64,000 nucleotides of DNA from Tetradesmus obliquus (lineage: Eukaryota > Chlorophyta > Chlorophyceae > Sphaeropleales > Scenedesmaceae): NCBI GenBank assembly GCA_030272155.1, contig CP126207.1, positions 1,922,001-1,986,000 on the forward strand, written 5' to 3'. Of the stretch, positions 30,787-42,072 are shown piece by piece. Numbering within the stretch: the stretch's first letter is position 1; each line of letters starts with the position of its first letter. The position numbers and the translations under genes are program-made. Below the pieces are notes generated by a model. That model worked only from the letters and a program-made list of their open reading frames with translations. It did no database searches and had not been told where the DNA came from.

Positions 30787-32473
30787 GATCTTCGATTTTA
30801 CATGTCCGTCACTAACAATTAGAGACTTTATTTGTCTGGCAGTGCGCATTCAAGCAAATCGAAGCGGCCCGCAAACCGTCACCGCGCTCCCAAGTTTCGT
30901 CCCGGCCGCGTACTTGCCGATCATATACGACCGCATATTGTTGTTCGGGGCATTAGTAAAAATGTTTCAACTTGTTGCAAAGGTTGATCGGCTGATCAAA
31001 ATGTCAAGGCAATGACCTGGCATGCCGGATGCAGGTTGGCACGGGTGCCGATGACCTGGCATGCACCGTCACCGAAAAGAGCACGTCCGACGAAAATACC
31101 TGCGGGTCGATCTTCGATTTTACATGTCCGTCACTAACAATTAAGGACTTTATTTGTCTGGCAGTGCGCATTCAAGCAAATCGAAGCGGCCGGCAAACCG
31201 TTGCCGCGCTTCCAATTTTCGTTTGGGCCGCGTACTTGCCGATCATCTACGACCGCATATTGTTGTTCGTGGCACTAGTAAAAATGTTTCAATTTGTTGC
31301 AAATGTTGATCGGCTGTTCAAAATGTCAAGGCAATGACCTGGCATGCCGGATGCAGGTTGGCACGGGTGCCGATGACCTGGCATGCACCGTCACCAAAAA
31401 GCTCACGTCCGGCAAAAATACCTGCGGGTCGATCTTTGATTTTAAATGTCCGTCACTAACAATTAGAGACTTAATTTGTCTGGCAGTGCGCATTCAAGCA
31501 AATCGAAGCGGCCCGCAAACCGTCGCCGCGCTTCAAATTTTCGTCCGGGCCGCGTACTTGCCGATCATATACGACCGCATATTGTTGTTCGTGGCGCTAG
31601 AAAAAATGTTTCAACTAGATGCAAATGTTGATCGGCTGATCAAAATGTCAAGGCAATGACCTGGCATGCCGGATGCAGGTTGGCACGGGTGCCGATGACC
31701 TGGCATGCACCGTCACCAAAACGCTCACGTCCGGCAAAAATACCTGCGGGTCGATCTTCGATTTTACATGTCCGTCACTAACAATTATAGACTTTATTTG
31801 TCTGGCAGTGCGCATTCAAGCAAATCGAAGCGGCCCGCAAACCGTCACCGCGCTCCCAAGATTCGTCCGGGCCGCGTACTTGCCGATCATATACGACCGC
31901 ATATTGTTGTTCGTGGCATTAGTAAAAATGTGTCAACTAGTTGCAAATGTTGATCGGCTGTTCAAAATGTCAAGGCAATGACCTGGCATGCCGGATGCAG
32001 GTTGGCACGGGTGCCGATGACCTGGCATGCACCGTCACCAAAAAGCTCACGTCCGGCGAAAATACCTGCGGGTCGATCTTTGATTTTAAATGTCCGTCAC
32101 TAACAATTAGAGACTTAATTTGTCTGGCAGTGCGCATTCAAGCAAATCGAAGCGGCCCGCAAACCGTCGCCGCGCTTCCAATTTTCGTCCGGGCCGCGTA
32201 CTTGCCGATCATATACGACCGCATATTGTTGTTCGTGGCGCTAGTAAAAATGTTTCAACTTGTTGCAAATGTTGATCGGCTGATCAAAATGTCAAGGCAA
32301 TGACCTGGCATGCCGGATGCAGGTTGGCACGGGTGCCGATGACCTGGCATGCACCGTCACCGAAAAGCGCACGTCCGACGAAAATACCTGCGGGTCGATC
32401 TTCTATTTAAAATGTCCGTCACTAACAATTAGAGACTTTATTTGTCTGGCAGTGCGCATTCAAGCAAATCGAA

Positions 32474-32500
32474 TTTCTTGCTTCAAAAAAAAAAAAAAAA
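32474..32500 (+). mobile_element. Ultra-short LINE insertion in satellite
   Basis: TTTCTTGCTTC plus an A-run, flanked by AAGCAAATCGAA at 32462-32473 and 32501-32512. Confidence 0.9.
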
Positions 32501-33224
32501 AAGCAAATCGAAGCGGCCCGCAAACCGTCACCAAAAAGCTCACGTCCGGCAAAAATACCTGCGGGTCGATATTCGATTTTACATGTCCGTCACTAACAAT
32601 TAAGGACTTTATTTGTCTGGCAGTGCGCATTCAAGCAAATCGAAGCGGCCCGCAAACCGTCACCGCGCTCCCAAGTTTCGTCCGGGCCGCGTACTTGCCG
32701 ATCATATACGACCGCATAATCTTGTTCGTGGCATTAGTAAAAATGTTTCAACTAGTTGCAAATGTTTATTGGATGATCAAAATGTCAAGGCAATGACCTG
32801 GCATGCCGGATGCAGGTTGGCACGGGTGCCGATGACCTGGCATGCACCGTCACCAAAAAGCTCACGTCCGGCAAAAATACCTGCGGGTCGATATTCGATT
32901 TTACATGTCCGTCACTAACAATTAAGGACTTAATTTGTCTGGCAGTGCGCATTCAAGCAAATCGAAGCGGCCCGCAAACCGTCGCCGCGCTTCAAATTTT
33001 CGTCCGGGCCGCGTACTTGCCGATCATCTACGACCGCATATTGTTGTTCGTGGCACTAGTAAAAATGTTTCAATTTGTTGCAAATGTTGATCGGCTGTTC
33101 AAAATGTCAAGGCAATGACCTGGCATGCCGGATGCAGGTTGGCACGGGTGCCGATGACCTGGCATGCACCGTCACCGAAAAGCGCACGTCCGGTAAAAAT
33201 ACCTGCGGGTCGATCTTCGATTTT

Positions 33225-33298
33225 TTTTTTTTTTTTTTTTTTGAAGCAAGAAAGTTACAAGGGCTGACCTACATAACTGTGCACTTGCTCCACAAAAA
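33225..33298 (-). mobile_element. LINE tail inserted in satellite
   Basis: Same event as 17848-17924, with GATCTTCGATTTT at 33212-33224 and 33299-33311. Confidence 0.92.
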
Positions 33299-34985
33299 GA
33301 TCTTCGATTTTACATGTCCGTCACTAACAATTAGAGACTTTATTTGTCTGGCAGTGCGCATTCAAGCAAATCGAAGCGGCCCGCAAACCGTCACCGCGCT
33401 CCCAAGTTTCGTCCCGGCCGCGTACTTGCCGATCATATACGACCGCATATTGTTGTTCGGGGCATTAGTAAAAATGTTTCAACTTGTTGCAAAGGTTGAT
33501 CGGCTGATCAAAATGTCAAGGCAATGACCTGGCATGCCGGATGCAGGTTGGCACGGGTGCCGATGACCTGGCATGCACCGTCACCGAAAAGAGCACGTCC
33601 GACGAAAATACCTGCGGGTCGATCTTCGATTTTACATGTCCGTCACTAACAATTAAGGACTTTATTTGTCTGGCAGTGCGCATTCAAGCAAATCGAAGCG
33701 GCCGGCAAACCGTTGCCGCGCTTCCAATTTTCGTTTGGGCCGCGTACTTGCCGATCATATACGACCGCATATTGTTGTTCGTGGCGCTAGAAAAAATGTT
33801 TCAACTAGATGCAAATGTTGATCGGCTGATCAAAATGTCAAGGCAATGACCTGGCATGCCGGATGCAGGTTGGCACGGGTGCCGATGACCTGGCATGCAC
33901 CGTCACCAAAACGCTCACGTCCGGCAAAAATACCTGCGGGTCGATCTTCGATTTTACATGTCCGTCACTAACAATTATAGACTTTATTTGTCTGGCAGTG
34001 CGCATTCAAGCAAATCGAAGCGGCCCGCAAACCGTCACCGCGCTCCCAAGTTTCGTCCGGGCCGCGTACTTGCCGATCATATACGACCGCATATTGTTGT
34101 TCGTGGCATTAGTAAAAATGTGTCAACTAGTTGCAAATGTTGATCGGCTGTTCAAAATGTCAAGGCAATGACCTGGCATGCCGGATGCAGGTTGGCACGG
34201 GTGCCGATGACCTGGCATGCACCGTCACCAAAAAGCTCACGTCCGGCGAAAATACCTGCGGGTCGATCTTTGATTTTACATGTCCGTCACTAACAATTAG
34301 AGACTTAATTTGTCTGGCAGTGCGCATTCAAGCAAATCGAAGCGGCCCGCAAACCGTCGCCGCGCTTCAAATTTTCGTCCGGGCCGCGTACTTGCCGATC
34401 ATATACGACCGCATATTGTTGTTCGTGGCGCTAGAAAAAATGTTTCAACTAGATGCAAATGTTGATCGGCTGATCAAAATGTCAAGGCAATGACCTGGCA
34501 TGCCGGATGCAGGTTGGCACGGGTGCCGATGACCTGGCATGCACCGTCACCAAAACGCTCACGTCCGGCAAAAATACCTGCGGGTCGATCTTCGATTTTA
34601 CATGTCCGTCACTAACAATTATAGACTTTATTTGTCTGGCAGTGCGCATTCAAGCAAATCGAAGCGGCCCGCAAACCGTCACCGCGCTCCCAAGTTTCGT
34701 CCGGGCCGCGTACTTGCCGATCATATACGACCGCATATTGTTGTTCGTGGCACTAGTAAAAATGTTTCAACTTGTTGCAAAGGTTGATCGGCTGATCAAA
34801 ATGTCAAGGCAATGACCTGGCATGCCGGATGCAGGTTGGCACGGGTGCCGATGACCTGGCATGCACCGTCACCGAAAAGCGCACGTCCGACGAAAATACC
34901 TGGGGGTCGATCTTCTATTTAAAATGTCCGTCACTAACAATTAGAGACTTTATTTGTCTGGCAGTGCGCATTCAAGCAAATCGAA

Positions 34986-35013
34986 TTTCTTGCTTCAAAA
35001 AAAAAAAAAAAAA
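34986..35013 (+). mobile_element. Ultra-short LINE insertion in satellite
   Basis: Same event as 32474-32500, in AAGCAAATCGAA context, in the second 2.51-kb unit. Confidence 0.9.
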
Positions 35014-35737
35014 AAGCAAATCGAAGCGGCCCGCAAACCGTCACCAAAAAGCTCACGTCCGGCAAAAATACCTGCGGGTCGATATTCGATTTTACATGTC
35101 CGTCACTAACAATTAAGGACTTTATTTGTCTGGCAGTGCGCATTCAAGCAAATCGAAGCGGCCCGCAAACCGTCACCGCGCTCCCAAGTTTCGTCCGGGC
35201 CGCGTACTTGCCGATCATATACGACCGCATAATCTTGTTCGTGGCATTAGTAAAAATGTTTCAACTAGTTGCAAATGTTTATTGGATGATCAAAATGTCA
35301 AGGCAATGACCTGGCATGCCGGATGCAGGTTGGCACGGGTGCCGATGACCTGGCATGCACCGTCACCAAAAAGCTCACGTCCGGCAAAAATACCTGCGGG
35401 TCGATATTCGATTTTACATGTCCGTCACTAACAATTAAGGACTTAATTTGTCTGGCAGTGCGCATTCAAGCAAATCGAAGCGGCCCGCAAACCGTCGCCG
35501 CGCTTCAAATTTTCGTCCGGGCCGCGTACTTGCCGATCATCTACGACCGCATATTGTTGTTCGTGGCACTAGTAAAAATGTTTCAATTTGTTGCAAATGT
35601 TGATCGGCTGTTCAAAATGTCAAGGCAATGACCTGGCATGCCGGATGCAGGTTGGCACGGGTGCCGATGACCTGGCATGCACCGTCACCAAAAAGCTCAC
35701 GTCCGGCAAAAATACCTGCGGGTCGATCTTCGATTTT

Positions 35738-35815
35738 TTTTTTTTTTTTTTTTTTTTTTGAAGCAAGAAAGTTACAAGGGCTGACCTACATAACTGTGCA
35801 CTTGCTCCACAAAAA
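35738..35815 (-). mobile_element. LINE tail inserted in satellite
   Basis: Same event as 17848-17924, with GATCTTCGATTTT at 35725-35737 and 35816-35828. Confidence 0.92.
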
Positions 35816-37502
35816 GATCTTCGATTTTACATGTCCGTCACTAACAATTAGAGACTTTATTTGTCTGGCAGTGCGCATTCAAGCAAATCGAAGCGGCCCG
35901 CAAACCGTCACCGCGCTCCCAAGTTTCGTCCCGGCCGCGTACTTGCCGATCATATACGACCGCATATTGTTGTTCGGGGCATTAGTAAAAATGTTTCAAC
36001 TTGTTGCAAAGGTTGATCGGCTGATCAAAATGTCAAGGCAATGACCTGGCATGCCGGATGCAGGTTGGCACGGGTGCCGATGACCTGGCATGCACCGTCA
36101 CCGAAAAGAGCACGTCCGACGAAAATACCTGCGGGTCGATCTTCGATTTTACATGTCCGTCACTAACAATTAAGGACTTTATTTGTCTGGCAGTGCGCAT
36201 TCAAGCAAATCGAAGCGGCCGGCAAACCGTTGCCGCGCTTCCAATTTTCGTTTGGGCCGCGTACTTGCCGATCATCTACGACCGCATATTGTTGTTCGTG
36301 GCACTAGTAAAAATGTTTCAATTTGTTGCAAATGTTGATCGGCTGTTCAAAATGTCAAGGCAATGACCTGGCATGCCGGATGCAGGTTGGCACGGGTGCC
36401 GATGACCTGGCATGCACCGTCACCAAAAAGCTCACGTCCGGCAAAAATACCTGCGGGTCGATCTTTGATTTTAAATGTCCGTCACTAACAATTAGAGACT
36501 TAATTTGTCTGGCAGTGCGCATTCAAGCAAATCGAAGCGGCCCGCAAACCGTCGCCGCGCTTCCAATTTTCGTCCGTGCCGCGTACTTGCCGATCATATA
36601 CGACCGCATATTGTTGTTCGTGGCGCTAGAAAAAATGTTTCAACTAGATGCAAATGTTGATCGGCTGATCAAAATGTCAAGGCAATGACCTGGCATGCCG
36701 GATGCAGGTTGGCACGGGTGCCGATGACCTGGCATGCACCGTCACCAAAACGCTCACGTCCGGCAAAAATACCTGCGGGTCGATCTTCGATTTTACATGT
36801 CCGTCACTAACAATTATAGACTTTATTTGTCTGGCAGTGCGCATTCAAGCAAATCGAAGCGGCCCGCAAACCGTCACCGCGCTCCCAAGTTTCGTCCGGG
36901 CCGCGTACTTGCCGATCATATACGACCGCATATTGTTGTTCGTGGCATTAGTAAAAATGTGTCAACTAGTTGCAAATGTTGATCGGATGTTCAAAATGTC
37001 AAGGCAATGACCTGGCATGCCGGATGCAGGTTGGCACGGGTGCCGATGACCTGGCATGCACCGTCACCAAAACGCTCACGTCCGGCAAAAATACCTGCGG
37101 GTCGATCTTCGATTTTACATGTCCGTCACTAACAATTATAGACTTTATTTGTCTGGCAGTGCGCATTCAAGCAAATCGAAGCGGCCCGCAAACCGTCACC
37201 GCGCTCCCAAGTTTCGTCCGGGCCGCGTACTTGCCGATCATATACGACCGCATATTGTTGTTCGTGGCACTAGTAAAAATGTTTCAACTTGTTGCAAAGG
37301 TTGATCGGCTGATCAAAATGTCAAGGCAATGACCTGGCATGCCGGATGCAGGTTGGCACGGGTGCCGATGACCTGGCATGCACCGTCACCGAAAAGCGCA
37401 CGTCCGACGAAAATACCTGGGGGTCGATCTTCTATTTAAAATGTCCGTCACTAACAATTAGAGACTTTATTTGTCTGGCAGTGCGCATTCAAGCAAATCG
37501 AA

Positions 37503-37530
37503 TTTCTTGCTTCAAAAAAAAAAAAAAAAA
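37503..37530 (+). mobile_element. Ultra-short LINE insertion in satellite
   Basis: Same AAGCAAATCGAA event; duplication at 37491-37502 and 37531-37542. Confidence 0.9.
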
Positions 37531-38318
37531 AAGCAAATCGAAGCGGCCCGCAAACCGTCACCAAAAAGCTCACGTCCGGCAAAAATACCTGCGGGTCGAT
37601 ATTCGATTTTAAATGTCCGTCACTAACAATTATAGATTTTATTTGTCTGGCAGTGCGCATTCAAGCAAATCGAAGCGGCCCGCAAACCGTCGCCGCGCCC
37701 CCAATTTTCATCCGGGCCGCGTACTTGCCGATCATATACGACCGCATATTGTTGTTCGTGGCATTAGTAAAAATGTTTCAACTAGTTGCAAATGTTGATC
37801 GGCTGATCAAAATGTCAAGGCAATGACCTGGCATGCCGGATGCAGGTTGGCACGGGTGCCGATGACCTGGCATGCACCGTCACCAAAAAGCTCACGTCCG
37901 GCAAAAATACCTGCGGGTCGATATTCGATTTTACATGTCCGTCACTAACAATTAAGGACTTTATTTGTCTGGCAGTGCGCATTCAAGCAAATCGAAGCGG
38001 CCCGCAAACCGTCGCCGCGCCCCCAATTTTCGTCCGGGCGGAGTACTTGCCGATCATCTACGACCGCATATTGTTGTTCGTGGCACTAGTAAAAATGTTT
38101 CAATTTGTTGCAAAGGTTGATCGGCTGATCAAAATGTCAAGGCAATGACCTGGCATGCCGGATGCAGGTTGGCACGGGTGCCGATGACCTGGCATGCACC
38201 GTCACCAAAAAGCGCACGTCCGACGAAAATACCTGCGGGTCGATCTTCTATTTAAAATGTCCGTCACTAACAATTAGAGACTTTATTTGTCTGGCAGTGC
38301 GCATTCAAGCAAATCAAA

Positions 38319-38346
38319 TTTCTTGCTTCAAAAAAAAAAAAAAAAA
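38319..38346 (+). mobile_element. Ultra-short LINE insertion in satellite
   Basis: Same event; the left duplication is mutated to AAGCAAATCAAA (38307-38318), the right one is intact (38347-38358). Confidence 0.88.
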
Positions 38347-39093
38347 AAGCAAATCGAAGCGGCCCGCAAACCGTCACCAAAAAGCTCACGTCCGGCAAAA
38401 ATACCTGCGGGTCGATCTTTGATTTTAAATGTCCGTCACTAACAATTATAGATTTTATTTGTCTGGCAGTGCGCATTCAAGCAAATCGAAGCGGCCCGCA
38501 AACCGTCGCCGCGCCCCCAATTTTCATCCGGGCCGCGTACTTGCCGATCATATACGACCGCATATTGTTGTTCGTGGCATTAGTAAAAATGTTTCAACTA
38601 GTTGCAAATGTTGATCGGCTGATCAAAATGTCAAGGCAATGACCTGGCATGCCGGATGCAGGTTGGCACGGGTGCCGATGACCTGGCATGCACCGTCACC
38701 AAAAAGCTCACGTCCGGCAAAAATACCTGCGGGTCGATATTCGATTTTACATGTCCGTCACTAACAATTAAGGACTTTATTTGTCTGGCAGTGCGCATTC
38801 AAGCAAATCGAAGCGGCCCGCAAACCGTCGCCGCGCCCCCAATTTTCGTCCGGGCGGAGTACTTGCCGATCATCTACGACCGCATATTGTTGTTCGTGGC
38901 ACTAGTAAAAATGTTTCAATTTGTTGCAAAGGTTGATCGGCTGATCAAAATGTCAAGGCAATGACCTGGCATGCCGGATGCAGGTTGGCACGGGTGCCGA
39001 TGACCTGGCATGCACCGTCACCGAAAAGCGCACGTCCGACGAAAATACCTGCGGGTCGATCTTCTATTTAAAATGTCCGTCACTAACAATTAA

Positions 39094-39439
39094 CCTTGCT
39101 CCATACAAAGATCCATTGAGAGAGTGAGGCAACCTGTTCCGCACTCACCCCACAGGTCTCTTGTACCAAGAGACGCTGTCACACGATCATGCAGACAGCC
39201 CCGTGCGGGGCAGCCCCGAAAGGCATCCAGGACCTGACCGAGTGCCCAGACTCCACTAAAATCACAGTCACGCAATGACACCTATAAACAGGCGTCTTGT
39301 GTGTGTGCCGTAATGCTGCCTGTAAGGTGCAGATTTTAGAGGTGTGCAAGTCACCATGCATTGATAGCTGACAGTTACATTATGGACAGCTTTTGTTTCA
39401 GGGGCCAGTCACGGTCTGTCACACATCACAGGACGTCAC
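39094..39439. mobile_element. Inverted LINE composite left of the hydroxylase gene
   Basis: A minus tail (39094-39279, truncated at both ends, starting CCTTGCTCCATAC) meets a plus UTR piece (39280-39439). The joint ACGCAATGACACCTATAAAC is the reverse complement of the joint ATAGGTG/TCATTGCGTG at 17215/17216. This block is therefore an inverted copy of the same nested insertion. It ends at GGACGTCA, where gene sequence begins. Confidence 0.8.
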
Positions 39440-39744
39440 TGCTGCCGTTTTCAGAACTTGCCACAGCAGGCCTGACAGCGCAGCAGTATGCTGCGCAGCC
39501 GGTGAGTTCTGTCCAATGATTGGCATGGGGCGGCCGCTGCTGCAGCCATCCGAGCTGGGCACTGCAGGCCTGAATGAAGAGGAAACAGTGAACCGGCCAA
39601 TGAGCACACGCAAATGTCAAGGTTGCCTGAAGAAGGGCTGCAGTGCTGGCCCTTGACAAAAAAACAGCTGAAGTAGGGCTGCAGGCTGGCCCATCCAAGC
39701 TGGACACCAGGCTCACTGGGCAGTCAGCAGAGACACCAGCTGTT

Positions 39745-39776
<32 letters not shown>

Positions 39777-39793
39777 CGCTGCCGCTGCCGCAG
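39440..39793 (+). other. Region 5' of the hydroxylase exons
   Basis: Single-copy-like sequence upstream of the first recognisable exon. A possible short exon lies at 39455-39501, between TTTTCAG and GTGAGTTC, but its translation (LATAGLTAQQYAAQP) does not resemble the usual P4H segment before IRTS. A CTG/CCG run (39738-39790) forms the polypyrimidine-poor end of the intron before the acceptor CAG. No start codon context, signal peptide exon or promoter could be identified. Confidence 0.4.
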
Positions 39794-41823
39794 ATCCGCA
39801 CCAGCATGGGTGTGTTCCTCAACCGCGCCGCCGACCCCTTTGGGCTGCTGGCGGCACTAGAAGACAAGATCGCAGCAGTCACCTTCTTCCCTCCAAGTCA
39901 TGGAGAGGTGAGCACATTATAACTATAGTTGTTTTGTATTCAGTTGAAGATGGCTGCAAATATCAACTAGCCCGTCAGGGCTGCTGGCGGCACTTGAAGG
40001 CAACGTCGCAGCAGTCACCTTCTGTTTTTTTTCACCTTCTTCTCCCCAAGCCATGGAGAGGTGAGCGCATTTCAACTTGCAGTTGTGTTTTCAACACAAC
40101 AGACTTACTTCAAGGGAACCGCAACAGCCTAGCTGTACGCAGGACTGGCCCTTCAGGGGTGCTGGAAGCAGCACAGGTCAGGGTAACAGCGTCCACCTTC
40201 ATCCCGCCCACCCCCAAATCATGGAGATCTAAGCAATCAACAACGGAAAGTGAAACCGCAGCTATGCTGGGTTGTGAGCCTTGCTGCACATTCAACTGAC
40301 TTCTAACCAGGGCCTTAAAGTATAGAAGATCTGCAACAGCAGCAGCACTGTATTGAGACTGCCCCTGCAGGACTTCACCGTGCTGCGCTACAGCCCGGGC
40401 CAGCACTACCACAGCCACATGGACACCTTTGACGGCCACAGCCACAACCACTGTATTGAGGATGCCCCCGGTTGCCCCTGCAGGACTGTGACGTGCTGCA
40501 CTACAGCCCGGGCCAGCACCACAGCCACTGCGCGCCACAGAGCAAACATGGACAGTCATATACACACAACTGGCTGACACCCGCGGCTGTGTGACGTTTG
40601 TTCCGTGCAGGACTTCAACGTGCTGCGCTACAGCCCCGGCCAGCACTACCACAGCCACATGGACACCTTTGACGCGCGCTTCGTGGCACAGACCGACCCA
40701 GGCTTTGGCCAGCGCATGGCCACCATGATCCTGTACTTGTCTGACGTTGAGGAGGGAGGAGAAACGGTTTTTAAGCGAGAGGGCAAGTACGGTGAGTCAT
40801 CAGCGTCACTTCTGTTTCCTTTGATCCTCAGGCTTTGGCCAGCGCATGGCAACGATGATCCTGTACTTGTCTGACGTGGAGGAGGGAGGAGAAACGGTGT
40901 TTAAATGAGAGGGAAAGTATGGTGAGTGCTCAACCATAACACCCACTACCCCGTAGGACTAGAATCCTTGGGATTTCAAGTGTTGTTCAGTCTGAGGACA
41001 TCATTGTTGACCGGGCTGCTGGCAGCTGTGAGACCATCGACTACAATCACAAGCAGCACAGACGCTCTGCTCTGCTGTTCTTTAGCATGGCTTGTGAAGC
41101 ATGACTTCTTTAGCATGGCTTAAGCATGACCAAGCTTCTTAAGCATGACTTCTTTAGCATGGCTTCTTTACCATGGCTCTGATGTTCTTTAGCATGCACT
41201 TCGTCCGCCTGGCTGCTGCTGCATGCCTGCCCGCCTGCCCGCCTGCCCGCCTGCCCGCCTGCCCGCCTGCCCGCCTGCCCGCCTGCCTGCCTGCCCTCCT
41301 GCCTGCGTTCCTCTCGGCCTGACTGGTATATATCCCGCTGCCTGTGCCAACACCACCACCATCCCCTCAGGCTCCTTGGGCGTGAAACATGAAGTCAGCC
41401 CTTGTAACTTTCTTGCTTCAAAAAAAAAACATGAAGTCAGCCGCACCACTTGTGAAAGCGCCGACTTCAAATACCAGCCTTTTGCGGGCAATGCGTTGCT
41501 GTTCTTCAGCATGCACTCCAAAAAGGCCTCACCACCCGCCTTGCTGCTGCCTGCCTGCCGTGCTAAAACCCAACCCCGCAGGTGCCTCAGGCGTGCAGCA
41601 CGAGGACAGCCTCACCACTTGCGAAAGCAGCGACTTCAAGTACAAGCCCCGTGCGGGTGACGCGCTGCTGTTCTTCAGCATGCACCCGGACCGCAGCATC
41701 GACCCAAGGGCGCTGCATGGCGGCTGCCCCGTGGCTGCTGGCAGCAGCGAGAAGTGGGTGGCGACAAAGTGGCTGCACGACAAGCCCATCAATGACTGGG
41801 ATGGGGAGGCTGACACAGCATGA
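39794..41823 (+). CDS. Prolyl 4-hydroxylase catalytic region, three exons, 5' end missing (copy 1)
   Basis: Exons 39794-39907, 40611-40791 and 41582-41823 splice in phase (CAG acceptors, GTGAGC/GTGAGT donors) to about 178 codons ending at TGA. The product is a 2-oxoglutarate/Fe(II) dioxygenase of the prolyl 4-hydroxylase alpha family, which hydroxylates proline in secretory-pathway proteins such as algal cell-wall glycoproteins. Visible marks are IRTSMGVFL, VLRYSPGQHYHSHMDTF with the iron ligands His54 and Asp56, and ILYLSDVEEGGETVF. Further on are AGDALLFFSMHPD, the distal iron ligand His144 in LHGGCPV, and Lys156 in EKWVATKW for 2-oxoglutarate. The N-terminal third of the usual protein is not found upstream, where LINE sequence lies. 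It is either a 5'-truncated pseudogene or a gene whose first exons lie outside. Decayed duplicate exons occupy both introns. Confidence 0.8.
39966..40540 (+). pseudogene. Decayed duplicate exons in the first P4H intron (copy 1)
   Basis: Pieces of exon 1 recur at 39978-40061 (GLLAALEGNVAAVTF, then CCATGGAGAGGTGAGC, frame broken by a T-run) and, weaker, at about 40145-40230. Pieces of exon 2 recur at 40370-40434 (CTGCAG acceptor, then DFTVLRYSPGQHYHSHMDTFD) and about 40485-40530 (DCDVLHYSPGQH, decayed). Each keeps part of its splice signal, so these are tandem exon duplications in different states of decay. Confidence 0.75.
40830..40921 (+). pseudogene. Duplicate of the 3' half of P4H exon 2 with a stop (copy 1)
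   Basis: After CTTTGATCCTCAG the sequence again encodes FGQRMATMILYLSDVEEGGE and TVF, then a TGA where the real exon has CGA, and the same GTGAGT donor. Including it would add the segment twice and truncate the protein, so it is most likely skipped. Confidence 0.8.
41225..41292 (+). repeat. 8-bp microsatellite (CCCGCCTG)n in P4H intron, copy 1
   Basis: About eight units of an 8-bp repeat fading into CCTG repeats. The equivalent in the second gene copy is at 44269-44336. Confidence 0.9.
41371..41520 (+). pseudogene. Duplicate P4H last-exon start, broken by a LINE insertion (copy 1)
   Basis: Following CCCCTCAG the sequence encodes a relative of the last exon in the same phase: SLGVKHEVS, then RTTCESADFKYQPFAGNALL and FFSMHS. 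A 27-bp LINE tail (41401-41427) splits it. It lacks the distal His and Lys segment, which only the exon at 41582 has. A still older relative (SCETIDYNHKQH, SALLFFSMA) lies near 41020-41095. Confidence 0.78.
41401..41427 (+). mobile_element. 27-bp LINE insertion in a P4H duplicate exon
   Basis: CTTGTAACTTTCTTGCTTC plus an A-run, flanked by the 15-bp duplication AACATGAAGTCAGCC at 41386-41400 and 41428-41442. Because the second gene copy has it too (44445-44471), it predates the 3.04-kb duplication. Confidence 0.95.
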
Positions 41824-41856
41824 TGTTCGTCATGACGTACGTTTGGTAAAAAGACG

Positions 41857-42072
41857 CAGGTTGGCACGGGTGCCGATGACCTGGCATGCACCGTCACCAA
41901 AACGCTCACGTCCAGCAAAAATACATGCGAGTCGATCTTCGATTTTAAATGTCCGTCACTAATAATTCGAGACTTTATTTGTCTGGCAGTGCGCATTCAA
42001 GCAAATCGAAGCGGCCCGCAAACCGTCGCCGCACTCCCAATTTTCGTCCGGGCCGCAAAAATACCTGCGGGT
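41857..42072 (+). repeat. Satellite island between the P4H copies
   Basis: A partial 322-bp satellite monomer begins at GCAGGTTGGCACGG about 30 bp after the P4H stop. It has small differences (CAGCAAAAATACATGCGAG, AATAATTCGAGAC) and ends at the shared GGGCCGCAAAAATACC junction and LINE tail. Confidence 0.9.

Larger units (their letters stand above)
32317..37345 (+). repeat. 2.51-kb higher-order satellite repeat, two units
   Basis: Units 32317-34828 and 34829-37345 share the order of monomer variants: an ultra-short LINE insertion, a CCGTCACC-deleted monomer, a TTTATTGGATG monomer, and a GATCTTCGATTTT-flanked LINE tail. The second unit has a longer T-run and extra monomer sequence but is otherwise collinear. 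A third unit starts at 37346 and diverges after about 280 bp. Confidence 0.85.
37346..38977 (+). repeat. 816-bp tandem duplication in satellite
   Basis: Units 37346-38161 and 38162-38977 each hold an ultra-short LINE insertion, a CCGTCACC-deleted monomer and one and a half further monomers with CCGCGCCCCCAATTTT. They differ at a few positions (CCTGGGGG versus CCTGCGGG; AAATCGAA versus AAATCAAA). A partial third unit follows to 39093. Confidence 0.9.
30169..39093 (+). repeat. 322-bp satellite array F (largest, about 27 monomers)
   Basis: Starting in the rearranged UTR copies, this array holds full monomers, short monomers with the CCGTCACC deletion, and LINE tails of two recurrent types. Higher-order structure is visible: about 2.51 kb from 32317 repeats at 34829, and 816 bp from 37346 repeats at 38162. 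Variants include TTTATTGGATGATC for TTGATCGGCTGATC and GCGGAGTACTTG for GCCGCGTACTTG. The array breaks off at ACTAACAATTAA, joined to a LINE tail. Confidence 0.92.

Noticed and set aside
39455..39501. Upstream exon of the prolyl 4-hydroxylase
   Set aside because: Splice-like borders are present, but the translation does not match the P4H segment expected before IRTS, so it was left as a possibility only.
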